NCBI GenBank assembly: GCA_016699715.1
Contig: CP065007.1
Span: forward strand, 992,001-1,056,000
Reading direction: 5' to 3'
DNA: 64,000 nucleotides
Source: Candidatus Competibacteraceae bacterium
GTDB lineage: Bacteria > Pseudomonadota > Gammaproteobacteria > Competibacterales > Competibacteraceae
The notes below the pieces were generated by a model that saw nothing but the letters and a program-made list of their open reading frames with translations, had not been told where the DNA came from and did not search any database. Positions 24,647 through 33,008 of this stretch are shown one piece after another (positions within the stretch are counted from its first letter, which is position 1; each line of letters opens with the position of its first letter). The position numbers and the translations under genes are program-made.

Positions 24647-24650
24647 GCGT

Positions 24651-25298
24651 TTGAACGGGTATTGGCGCAATAGCCTGCTCGTTGCGGGTCTGCTGTGGCC
24701 GCTGGCGGTTCACGCCGCCGAGTTCGGCGGCCGGGTGGTGGGCGTCAGCGATGGCGATACCTTGACGGTGCGAACCGACGACAATCGGCGGGTGCGGGTA
24801 CGGCTGGCGGGGATCGATGCGCCGGAGCACGATCAACCCTACGGCTCGGCGGCCACCCGGTCACTGGCGGGGCTGGCGCTCAATCGGGTCGTGCGGGTGC
24901 GGGTGGTAGCCGAGGACGATTATGGTCGCACGGTCGGCGCGGTGCGGTCGGGTGGTCGGGATCTCGATGCCGAACAGGTGCGGCGTGGGATGGCGTGGGT
25001 CTACCGCCGTTATGCCCGATCACGGCGGTTGTATGCGTTGGAGGCGGAGGCGAAACAGGCCCGACGCGGTCTGTGGGCCGACTCGAATCCGATCCCGCCA
25101 TGGGACTGGCGGCACGGTGGGAAAACCTCGAAGCCGTCACCGCCGGCATCGCCGTCGGCCTCGTCCCGGTGCGGAACGAAACGGACTTGCGGGGAAATGA
25201 CCTCCTGCGAGGAGGCGCGGTTTTATCTCGATCGTTGTGGCGTCAAGCGCCTGGATCGTGATAAGGATGGGGTGCCGTGCGAGGCGCTCTGCCGGTGA
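24651..25298 (+). CDS. Secreted thermonuclease (SNase) with Excalibur domain
   Basis: TTG at 24651 gives a 215-aa precursor with a good signal peptide (SLLVAGLLWPLAVHAA); ATG 24597 would overlap the previous gene by 50 bp. The SNase domain (about 25-140) has GVSDGDTLTVR, RVRLAGIDAPEHDQPYG with catalytic Arg and Glu, and DDYGRTVGAV with the second Arg. A Pro/Ser linker leads to a Cys-rich Excalibur domain (CEEARFYLDRCGVKRLD, then DKDGVPCEALC), which carries a DxDxDG-like calcium site. The enzyme would cut DNA and RNA outside the cytoplasm. Why it is coupled to a membrane protein of unknown function is not clear. Confidence 0.88.
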   Translation: MNGYWRNSLLVAGLLWPLAVHAAEFGGRVVGVSDGDTLTVRTDDNRRVRVRLAGIDAPEHDQPYGSAATRSLAGLALNRVVRVRVVAEDDYGRTVGAVRSGGRDLDAEQVRRGMAWVYRRYARSRRLYALEAEAKQARRGLWADSNPIPPWDWRHGGKTSKPSPPASPSASSRCGTKRTCGEMTSCEEARFYLDRCGVKRLDRDKDGVPCEALCR

Positions 25299-25407
25299 GG
25301 CAGATTATCCGCCTCGATGGTTATAAGTGCGGGACGGCTCGCCGTTGTACTGTGCAGTGAAGCGACCCGACGATGACGCCACAACCTTACCCGGTGAACC
25401 CAACCCA

Positions 25408-26508
25408 ATGCGCCTGATCCCTCAACTCGGTATCGTGATTCTGCTGGCCGCTCTGGCGGCCGGCGGCGGATGGTACTGGACCGCCGAGAGCGAGCGTGGC
25501 GATGAGGTTCCAAGCGCGCGTCCGGCCAGCGCGGTGGCGGTCGAAACCACCCCCGCACGCCTCGGCACGGTGACTGAAACCGTCGCGGCGGTCGGTACCG
25601 CCCGCGCCACCAGTTCCGTCAAGATCGTGCCCAGCACGGCGGGTCGGATCACCCGCATCGCCTTCCAGGCCGGACAGCGGGTCCAGTCCGGCGCGACGCT
25701 GGTCGAACTGGACAGCGCCAGCGAACGGGCGGCGGTGCGCGAAGCCGAGAGCGAACTGGCGAACTTGCGCCTGCAAGTGCGGCGCGCGGACTCGCTGCGT
25801 GCTCAACGGCTGGTGTCGGCGGCCGATCTGGACGACCTGCGCGCCAAGCTCGACATGGCCGAGGCCCGCCTGGAAGCCGCGCGCAGCCGGCTGGAAAAAC
25901 GAACCGTTCGGGCACCCTTCGCCGGCGTGGTGGGGCTGCGCAACGTCAATCTCGGCGCTTACGTCGATACCGATACCGCGCTGACCACGCTCGACGATCT
26001 GGACACCATCGAACTGGAGTTCAAGGTGCCGGAGCGTTATTTCGCCACGGTCAAGCCCGGACAAACGGTCAGTGCCGTCAGCGCGGCTTTTCCGGGCCGA
26101 ACCTTCAGTGGCGCGGTGCGCGAGGTGGATACCCGTATCGATTCGGCGCGCGCCTTCCGGGTGCGGGCCGAACTGCCCAACCCCGACGCCCTGTTGCCGG
26201 ACGGTCTGTTCATGGCGGTTCGGTTGACCGTCGCCGAGCGCGACCACGCGGTGCTGGTGCCCGAGGAAGCGGTGGTCAGCGAGGATGGCCGGAGCTACGT
26301 CCATGTGGTGGCGGAGGGTATCGCGACCCGGACCGTGATCGTCACCGGGCAACGGCGCGACGCCGCGATCGAGGTGTTGACCGGACTGGCGCCGGGCGCC
26401 GAGGTGGTGACCAAGGGCCATCAGGCGCTGCGCGAGCGCTCGCCGGTGCGGCCGGTCGACGGGAGCGCGAAGACCGCCGCCGCGCTTGCTCCCAGGGGTG
26501 AGGACTGA
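25408..26508 (+). CDS. RND efflux periplasmic adaptor (membrane fusion protein)
   Basis: ATG 25408 starts the signal/anchor sequence (LIPQLGIVILLAALAAGGGW); an upstream ATG at 25327 adds unrelated residues. The 366-aa protein has the AcrA/HlyD layout: a beta-barrel/lipoyl half (GRITRIAFQAGQRVQSGATL, VELDSASERAAVREAES), a short coiled-coil hairpin (RLVSAADLDDLRAKLDMAEA), the second lipoyl half (RTVRAPFAGVVGLRNVNLGA), and barrel and membrane-proximal domains. It would link the inner-membrane RND pump encoded next to an outer-membrane channel. No outer-membrane gene follows here. Confidence 0.92.
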   Translation: MRLIPQLGIVILLAALAAGGGWYWTAESERGDEVPSARPASAVAVETTPARLGTVTETVAAVGTARATSSVKIVPSTAGRITRIAFQAGQRVQSGATLVELDSASERAAVREAESELANLRLQVRRADSLRAQRLVSAADLDDLRAKLDMAEARLEAARSRLEKRTVRAPFAGVVGLRNVNLGAYVDTDTALTTLDDLDTIELEFKVPERYFATVKPGQTVSAVSAAFPGRTFSGAVREVDTRIDSARAFRVRAELPNPDALLPDGLFMAVRLTVAERDHAVLVPEEAVVSEDGRSYVHVVAEGIATRTVIVTGQRRDAAIEVLTGLAPGAEVVTKGHQALRERSPVRPVDGSAKTAAALAPRGED

Positions 26509-26575
26509 TGATCCGCAAGAAATCAATCGCTGCTCTCCCCGTGTGGGACAGGCATCGGAGCTGAGGGGCGCCGCC

Positions 26576-29500
26576 ATGTTCCTGTCCGATCTGTTCATCC
26601 AACGGCCGGTGTTCGCCATCGTCGTCAGCCTGCTGATCGTGGTCGGCGGGGTCATGGCCGTGCGCGATTTGCCGGTGCGCGAACTGCCGGATGTCGATGC
26701 CTCGGTGGTGACCGTCACCACCACTTACACCGGCGCGGCGCCGGCCATCGTCGATACCGAGATCACCGAAGTCATCGAGGGCGCGGTGGCCCGGATCGAT
26801 GGGGTCAAGCGCATCGAATCCGGCTCCAGCGAAGGTGTCGGCCAGACCCGGATCACCTTCACCACCGGTCGGGACATCGACAGCGCCGCCGCCGACGTGC
26901 GCGAGGCGGTGGGTTCGGTGAGCAACCGCTTGCCGGAGGAAGCCGACGAGCCGCGGGTAGTCAAGGCCGACAGCGACAGCCAACCGGTGATGCGGGTTTC
27001 CCTGACCAGCGACCGCCTGTCCGGCGAGGAACTGACCGATCTGGCCGAACGGGTGGTGGTGGACCGCTTGGCCACGGTGTCCGGGGTGGGGGAGGTGACG
27101 GTGAGCGGCGCCCGCCGCCGCGCCATCCGGGTCTGGCTGGACAGCGAGGCCTTGGCGGCGCGCGGTCTGACCGTCGGCGACGTCGAGACCGCCTTGCGCC
27201 GGGCCAACGTGGAACTGCCCTCCGGCCGGCTGGAATCCAGCAACCGGCAACTGGCGGTGCGGGTCGATAGCCGACTGAAAACCATCGAGGAATTCCGCAA
27301 TCTCGCCATCGCCCAGCGCGACGGTTACCCGATCCGCCTGTTCGAACTGGCCAAGGTGGAGCCGGGGGTAGAGGACGACCGTTCCCTGGTGCGCACCAAC
27401 GGCGAGAACTCCATCACCTTGCGGGTCATCCGCCAGTCCAGAGCCAATACCCTGGCGGTATCGGCCGGCGTGCGCGCCGAGCTGGAGCGTATCCGCCCGC
27501 AACTGCCGGACGGGGTGCGGATGATCGTCGCCACCGACGACGCCCTGTTCATCCAGGCCAGCATCGACGAGGTCGTGGTGACGCTCTTGATCGCGGTCGG
27601 TGTGGTGGTGCTGGTCATCTTCGCCTTCCTCTATTCGCTACGGGCCACCCTGATTCCGGCCTTGACCATCCCGGTCTCGATCATCGGTGCCTTCATGCTG
27701 CTGGCGGCGCTGGGGTTTTCGATCAATCTGCTGACCCTGCTGGCCCTGATCCTGGCCATCGGGCTGGTGGTGGACGATGCCATCGTGGTGCTGGAAAACG
27801 CCCAGCGCCGGGTGGATCACGGCGAGCCGCCGCTGGTCGCGGCCTATCGCGGTACCCGCCAGGTGACCTTCGCGGTGCTGGCCACCAGCGCGGTGCTGGT
27901 GGCGGTCTACGTGCCGCTGTCGCTGCTCGGCGGCGAGATCGGCAAGCTGTTTCGGGAATTCGGGCTGGTACTGGCGGCGGCGGTGGCGATTTCCACCTTC
28001 GTGGCGCTGTCGCTGACCCCCATGCTGTGCTCGCAACTGCTGGGGCGCGGCGCGACGCCCAATCGCTTCATGCGGGGGGCGGAACGCGCCTTCGCCGCTC
28101 TGGAACGCGGCTATCGGACCGCCTTGAACGGCGCGCTGGCGATGCCGCTGGTGGTGCTGGCCGCCGCCGCGCTGCTGAGCATCGCCGCGCTGCTGCTGTA
28201 TCGCGATCTACCCCAGGAACTGGCGCCCAGCGAGGATCGCGGGGTGTTCTTCATCTCCGTCAAGGCGCCCGAAGGCGCGACGCTGGCGTTTACCGATGCC
28301 GGCGTGCGCAAGATCGAGCGGGTGCTACAACCCCTGTTCGAGCGCGGCGAGGCGTGGCGGCTGGTGTCGATCATCGGCCGCGGCGACAGCAATCGGGCGT
28401 TCGTGGTGGTCGGCCTCACCGACTGGAGCCAGCGCGCGCGCGGCCAGCAGGCCATCGTCAACGCGCTGCGCGGCGATTTGCGCGAGATTCCCGATCTGCG
28501 GGCCATTCCGATCAGCCGCTCCAGCCTGGGGCGCGGCGCCAGCTCGCAAGCGGTGCAACTGGTGATCGGCGGGCCGGACTATCCGACCGTGGTGGCCTGG
28601 AGCGAGGCGGTCATGGCCCGCGCCCGCGACAATCCGGGGCTGACCTCCATTGATAGCGATTATCAGGCCAACCAGCCCACCCTGCGGGTCGAGATTAACC
28701 GCGCCCTGGCCGACGAACTGGGCATCCCGGTCGAGCGCATCGCCGCCACCTTGCAGACCCTGCTGGCCTCGCGCGAGGTGACCACCTACATCGACCGGGG
28801 CCGCGAGTACGAGGTGTTGCTGCAGGCACAAGCCGCCGACCGGCGCCAGCCGGGCGATCTGCGGGGGATCTTCGTGCGCGCCGACAAGAACGGCGAACTG
28901 GCGCCGCTCGGCGCGGTGGTCGATCTGCGCGAGGACGACTCGGCGCTGACCCTGCGCCGCTTCGACCGCCTGCCGGCGGTTACCATCGATGCTTCGCTGG
29001 TTGGCGACTACGATCTCGGCCGAGCCATTGCCGATCTCAATCGCATCGCCGCCGAAACCCTGCCGGCGGAGGCGCGTGTCTCGTTGACCGGTGCCGCCGA
29101 GTCGTTTCTGGAAACGTCGGGCGGCTTGTATTTCACCTTCGGCCTGGCGCTGCTGATCGTGTTTCTGGTGCTGGCCGCCCAGTTCGAGAGCTTCATCCAT
29201 CCGTTCATCATCCTGCTGACCGTGCCGGTCGGGGTGACCGGCGCCTTGCTGGCCTTGCTGCTGACCGGTCAGTCGATCAATCTCTACAGCCAGATCGGTT
29301 GCGTGTTGCTGATCGGCCTGATGGCCAAGAATGGCATTCTGATCGTGGAATTCGCCAATCAGATGCGGGCGCAAGGCCTGGACGTGCGAGCTGCCGTGCT
29401 GGCCGGCGCCAGCCAGCGCCTGCGACCGATTCTGATGACCGTGCTGTCCACGGTGCTGGGGGCGTTGCCGCTGGCGCTGGCGACCGGGGCCGGCGCCGAA

Positions 29501-29710
29501 AGCCGGCTCGCCATCGGTGTGGTGGTAATCGGCGGGTTGCTGCTGTCCACCGCGCTGACGCTGTTTCTGACCCCGGTGCTATACGATCTATTGGCGCGGT
29601 TTACCCGGCCGGTCAACGCCATCGAGCAGCGATTGACGGCGCAATTGCGCGGCGAAGCGCCCGCCGTTCCGCCCGCGAGTAGCCCACCAGGATTGCGCGA
29701 GCGGGTTTAG
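26576..29710 (+). CDS. RND-family (HAE1-type) efflux pump permease
   Basis: ATG 26576 gives 1044 aa, the standard RND length, with the typical N-terminus FLSDLFIQRPVFAIVVSLLI; an earlier ATG overlaps the adaptor gene. Twelve membrane helices with two large periplasmic loops are evident. LLALILAIGLVVDDAIVVLE carries the paired Asp of the proton relay in helix 4, and GLMAKNGILIVEFANQMRA lies in helix 10 with the conserved Lys. Substrates cannot be assigned. It pairs with the adaptor 67 bp upstream and would use proton-motive force to expel drugs or metabolites, borrowing an outer-membrane channel from elsewhere. Confidence 0.93.
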   Translation: MFLSDLFIQRPVFAIVVSLLIVVGGVMAVRDLPVRELPDVDASVVTVTTTYTGAAPAIVDTEITEVIEGAVARIDGVKRIESGSSEGVGQTRITFTTGRDIDSAAADVREAVGSVSNRLPEEADEPRVVKADSDSQPVMRVSLTSDRLSGEELTDLAERVVVDRLATVSGVGEVTVSGARRRAIRVWLDSEALAARGLTVGDVETALRRANVELPSGRLESSNRQLAVRVDSRLKTIEEFRNLAIAQRDGYPIRLFELAKVEPGVEDDRSLVRTNGENSITLRVIRQSRANTLAVSAGVRAELERIRPQLPDGVRMIVATDDALFIQASIDEVVVTLLIAVGVVVLVIFAFLYSLRATLIPALTIPVSIIGAFMLLAALGFSINLLTLLALILAIGLVVDDAIVVLENAQRRVDHGEPPLVAAYRGTRQVTFAVLATSAVLVAVYVPLSLLGGEIGKLFREFGLVLAAAVAISTFVALSLTPMLCSQLLGRGATPNRFMRGAERAFAALERGYRTALNGALAMPLVVLAAAALLSIAALLLYRDLPQELAPSEDRGVFFISVKAPEGATLAFTDAGVRKIERVLQPLFERGEAWRLVSIIGRGDSNRAFVVVGLTDWSQRARGQQAIVNALRGDLREIPDLRAIPISRSSLGRGASSQAVQLVIGGPDYPTVVAWSEAVMARARDNPGLTSIDSDYQANQPTLRVEINRALADELGIPVERIAATLQTLLASREVTTYIDRGREYEVLLQAQAADRRQPGDLRGIFVRADKNGELAPLGAVVDLREDDSALTLRRFDRLPAVTIDASLVGDYDLGRAIADLNRIAAETLPAEARVSLTGAAESFLETSGGLYFTFGLALLIVFLVLAAQFESFIHPFIILLTVPVGVTGALLALLLTGQSINLYSQIGCVLLIGLMAKNGILIVEFANQMRAQGLDVRAAVLAGASQRLRPILMTVLSTVLGALPLALATGAGAESRLAIGVVVIGGLLLSTALTLFLTPVLYDLLARFTRPVNAIEQRLTAQLRGEAPAVPPASSPPGLRERV

Positions 29711-29711
29711 G

Positions 29712-29741
29712 CTGCCGGCCGGCGGTGCTGGCGGCCGGCAG
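29712..29741 (+). terminator. Hairpin after the RND pump gene
   Basis: CTGCCGGCCG (29712-29721) pairs with CGGCCGGCAG (29732-29741) around a 10-base loop directly after the pump stop codon. It is GC-rich and stable but has no following T-run, so termination is inferred mainly from its position. Confidence 0.45.
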
Positions 29742-29878
29742 GGCGCAAATGACTCATTATAAAAAGGGGTTTGTGTTGCGGCCGTTAGCGTATAATCGCC
29801 CACCGGCCAGAAGTTTTGCAGCGTCCGAAAGTCGTGCTCTTCGTCAACGTGTGCGCCTTGGTTGAATTGTCGTCGCCC

Positions 29879-30400
29879 ATGAAACCGTTTTTGCAGCGTT
29901 ACCTGCCCGATCCGCAGCACTTGCGCGCGCATAAGAATCTCCGTTTTCTCGGGGAACTGCTGCACGATCCCCGTCTGTGGCATTTCAGTCGCCGTCCCAC
30001 CGTGCGCGGGCTGGCGGCCGGCATGTTTTTCGCCTTCATTCCTTTTCCATGGCAGATGCTGCTGGCCGCCACCGCCGCGGCTTGGTTGCGCTTCAACTTG
30101 CCGGTGGCGGTGGCGATGGTCTGGATCACCAATCCGCTGACCATGCCCCTCATCTTTTACCTCACCTACCGGTTTGGCGCTTGGCTGCTGGGTAGCCCGC
30201 CGCAAAGCTGGACATTCGAGCTTTCGCTGCATTGGCTATTGCAACAGGCCGGCGTCATCGGCCTGCCGTTGCTGGTCGGCTCGCTGGTCGTGGGCGTGGT
30301 GGCGGGAACTTTCACCTTCTGCATCGCTCACCTGTTCTGGCGCTGGTATATCGTCAACAAATTTCGGCGGCGGCGGCGGGTTGCACCCTGCTCCGGCTGA
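29879..30400 (+). CDS. DUF2062 membrane protein
   Basis: ATG 29879 gives 173 aa; the frame opens at 29816, but the family begins close to KPFLQRYLPDP. Seen: an N-terminal basic region, the conserved segment TVRGLAAGMFFAFIPFPWQM, two to three membrane helices with ITNPLTMPLIFYLTYRFG, and a basic C-terminal tail ending in KFRRRRRV. These are the marks of DUF2062, a small inner-membrane family of unknown function, sometimes fused to or near glycosyltransferases. No such gene is adjacent here; deaD follows after about 100 bp. Confidence 0.85.
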   Translation: MKPFLQRYLPDPQHLRAHKNLRFLGELLHDPRLWHFSRRPTVRGLAAGMFFAFIPFPWQMLLAATAAAWLRFNLPVAVAMVWITNPLTMPLIFYLTYRFGAWLLGSPPQSWTFELSLHWLLQQAGVIGLPLLVGSLVVGVVAGTFTFCIAHLFWRWYIVNKFRRRRRVAPCSG

Positions 30401-30496
30401 GACGCTTTGGCCAGGCTGAAGTCCTTGCCATTATTATTGCGTCCACGGTAGCCCGTCTTTGATCAGCGCCTCCCCAACCAAGGTATCGTTTCACGT

Positions 30497-32284
30497 ATGT
30501 CATCCCCCATTACCCAATTCGAACAACTGGCACTTTCCCCGCCGTTGCTGCAAAGACTGCAAGAACTCGGCTACGAAGCCCCTTCGCCGATTCAGGCGGC
30601 CACCATTCCCCACCTGCTGGACGGCCACGACCTGTTGGGCCAGGCGCAAACCGGCACCGGCAAGACCGCCGCCTTTGCCCTGCCGATATTGCAAAAACTG
30701 GATCTGGCCGAGCGGCGACCGCAGGCGTTGGTGCTGGCGCCCACCCGCGAGCTGGCCATTCAGGTCGCCGAAGCCTTCCAGGGCTATGCCCACCATCTGC
30801 CCGGCTTTCATGTGTTGCCCATCTATGGTGGTCAGAGCATGAGCAACCAGCTCCGCCAGCTCAAGCGCGGGGCGCATGTGGTGGTCGGCACGCCGGGCCG
30901 CATCATGGATCACCTGCGCCGGGAGAGTCTGGTGCTCGAAGGCTTGCGTACCCTGGTGCTGGACGAGGCCGATGAAATGCTGCGGATGGGCTTCATCGAG
31001 GATGTGGACTGGATCCTCGAACACACGCCGCCGCAGCGGCAGATCGCCCTGTTCTCGGCCACCATGCCCGAGCAGATCCGCCGGGTGGCGCACCGCCATC
31101 TACGCGATCCGCGGGAAGTGAAGATTCAGACCAGTACCGCCACCGTCATCTCGGTCCGGCAGCGCTATTGGCAGGTCAGCGGCCTGCATAAGCTCGACGC
31201 CCTGACCCGCATCCTGGAGGTGGAGGATGTCGACGCGGTGCTGGTGTTCGTGCGCACCAAGGTCGCCGCCACCGAACTGGCGGAGCGGCTGGAAGCGCGT
31301 GGCCACGCCTGCGCCGCCCTGCAGGGTGACATGAGCCAGGTGTTGCGCGAGCGCACCATCGAACAGCTCAAGAATGGCGGCCTCGATATCGTCGTCGCCA
31401 CCGACGTGGCGGCGCGTGGGCTCGACGTGCCGCGCATCAGCCACGTCGTCAATTACGACATTCCCTACGACACCGAAGCCTATATTCATCGCATCGGCCG
31501 CACCGGCCGCGCCGGTCGTTCGGGCAATGCCATTCTCTTCGTCGCGCCGCGCGAGATGCGGATGCTGCGGGCTATCGAAAAGGCGACCCGTCAGCCCATC
31601 GAATCGATGCCGTTGCCGACTCGAAAAGTGATTGCGGCCCATCGCCTGACTCAGTTCAAGCAGCAGATCCTGGACGTGCTCGCCGCGGAAGATCTGGACT
31701 TTTTCCACGGTGTGGTCGCCCAACTGGAAAAGGAGCAGGAGATCAGCCCGAACGACATCGCCGCGGCGTTGACCTATCTGGCTCAGCGCGACCGCCCGTT
31801 GCGGGTCGAGGAAGCCGCCGATCCGGCGGAGGCCGCCAACGCCCGTGTCCGGTCAGAGGCGGAAGAGCCGGCGAGATCCGACAAACCGCGCAAACGTTCG
31901 AGAGAATCCGCCGATGCCGATCTGGTGCGCTACCGGCTCGAAGTCGGCCACCAGCACGGCGCGACCCCGCAGAATATCGTTGGCGCCATCGCCAACGAGG
32001 CGGGGATCGAAAGCCGCTATATCGGTCGTATCCAGATCCACGACGACTACAGCACGGTGGATCTGCCCGACGGCATGCCCACCGATATCTTCCAACATCT
32101 CAAGAAAGTCCGGGTGCGGCAGTGTATGTTGAACATCAGCCGCCTCGATGCAGCCGAACCGGAACGAAGACGGCCGGCTTCCAGAACCTCGGGTTCTCGG
32201 GAAAAACCGTTTAGGGAAGGCCAAGACAAACCGGCCGAGCGCAAACCCAGAAAGAAAAGTCCCGATCACCATCAGAATTCGTGA
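30497..32284 (+). CDS. deaD: DEAD-box ATP-dependent RNA helicase DeaD/CsdA
   Basis: Protein of 595 aa. It unwinds structured RNA using ATP and in E. coli helps ribosome assembly and cold adaptation. The motifs are in order: the Q-motif region (SPIQAATIPHLL), AQTGTGKTAAF (I), PTRELAIQ (Ia), TPGRIMDH (Ib), LDEADEMLRMGF (II), FSATMP (III), then VATDVAARGLDVPRISHVVNYD (V) split over a short span and HRIGRTGRAGR (VI). The extra C-terminal region includes a DbpA-type RNA-binding fold (VGAIANEAGIESRYIGRI, then IHDDYSTVDLPDGMP) and a basic tail. This RRM-like domain and the length separate DeaD from RhlE/RhlB/SrmB. Confidence 0.93.
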   Translation: MSSPITQFEQLALSPPLLQRLQELGYEAPSPIQAATIPHLLDGHDLLGQAQTGTGKTAAFALPILQKLDLAERRPQALVLAPTRELAIQVAEAFQGYAHHLPGFHVLPIYGGQSMSNQLRQLKRGAHVVVGTPGRIMDHLRRESLVLEGLRTLVLDEADEMLRMGFIEDVDWILEHTPPQRQIALFSATMPEQIRRVAHRHLRDPREVKIQTSTATVISVRQRYWQVSGLHKLDALTRILEVEDVDAVLVFVRTKVAATELAERLEARGHACAALQGDMSQVLRERTIEQLKNGGLDIVVATDVAARGLDVPRISHVVNYDIPYDTEAYIHRIGRTGRAGRSGNAILFVAPREMRMLRAIEKATRQPIESMPLPTRKVIAAHRLTQFKQQILDVLAAEDLDFFHGVVAQLEKEQEISPNDIAAALTYLAQRDRPLRVEEAADPAEAANARVRSEAEEPARSDKPRKRSRESADADLVRYRLEVGHQHGATPQNIVGAIANEAGIESRYIGRIQIHDDYSTVDLPDGMPTDIFQHLKKVRVRQCMLNISRLDAAEPERRRPASRTSGSREKPFREGQDKPAERKPRKKSPDHHQNS

Positions 32285-32314
32285 AGCGGTTCGAATCCGC
32301 TGGAGGATACAGCC

Positions 32315-32935
32315 ATGCTCATGGTTTACGGGTTTCCCAACGCCCGTTCCAGCCGGGTGATCTGGGCACTGGAGGAGGTCGGCGCGGAGTACGAATATGT
32401 CCATGTCGATCTCAAGGCCGGCGCTGGCTGGCGGCCCGAGTATCTGGCCCTCAACGCCGGAGGCAAGGTGCCCACTCTGGTCGATGGCGACTTCGTGCTG
32501 ACCGAGTCGGGCGCGATTTGTACCTATATCGGTGATCGGTTTCCAGCCACGGGGCTGACCCCGCCGGTCGGCGGCCGGGAACGTGCCCGCTACAACCAGT
32601 GGTGCTACTTCGTCTTGAGCGAACTGGAGCAGCCGCTTTGGACCATCGGCAAGCACACCTTCGCTCTGCCCGAACGGCGACGGGCGCCGGCGGTGCTGGA
32701 TACCGCGCGCTGGGAGTTTCCGGTGGCGGCCAAGGTGTTGGCCGAAGGGCTCGGCCGACGCGAGTTCATGCTTGGCGACCGCTTTAGCGCCGCCGACATT
32801 CTGGTCGCGCACACGCTGGCTTGGGCACAAGCTCTCAAGCTGCCGCTGGAGCACGACAATCTGGAGTCCTATGCCGCGCGTCTGCTGGCGCGTCCAGCCT
32901 GGGCGCGGGCCCGGGAGCGGGAACAGGAGGTCTAG
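32315..32935 (+). CDS. Glutathione S-transferase family protein
   Basis: Protein of 206 aa, lying 30 bp after deaD. An N-terminal thioredoxin-like domain (LMVYGFPNARSSRVIWALEE, NAGGKVPTLVDGDFVLTESG with the cis-Pro and the Glu-Ser glutathione contact) and a helical C-terminal domain (LGDRFSAADILVAHTLAWAQ) give the GST fold. The catalytic N-terminal residue is probably Ser or Asn in the PNARSSR stretch, as in beta/theta-like classes. It likely conjugates or reduces electrophiles with glutathione. Glutathione could be made by the gshA product in the same window. The substrate is unknown. Confidence 0.9.
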   Translation: MLMVYGFPNARSSRVIWALEEVGAEYEYVHVDLKAGAGWRPEYLALNAGGKVPTLVDGDFVLTESGAICTYIGDRFPATGLTPPVGGRERARYNQWCYFVLSELEQPLWTIGKHTFALPERRRAPAVLDTARWEFPVAAKVLAEGLGRREFMLGDRFSAADILVAHTLAWAQALKLPLEHDNLESYAARLLARPAWARAREREQEV

Positions 32936-32963
32936 AGCCGAATCGCGCTCCCAAAGGGCAAAG

Positions 32964-33008
32964 CGAACCGCGAATCACGGCAATCGGGCGATGGCGCGGT
33001 TCGTTTTT
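32964..33008 (+). terminator. Intrinsic terminator after the GST gene
   Basis: CGAACCGCG (32964-32972) pairs with CGCGGTTCG (32995-33003), followed by five T (33004-33008). It is oriented to end transcription of the deaD-GST side and overlaps the 3' end of the opposing K+ channel gene. The loop is long (22 bases), which lowers confidence. Confidence 0.5.
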
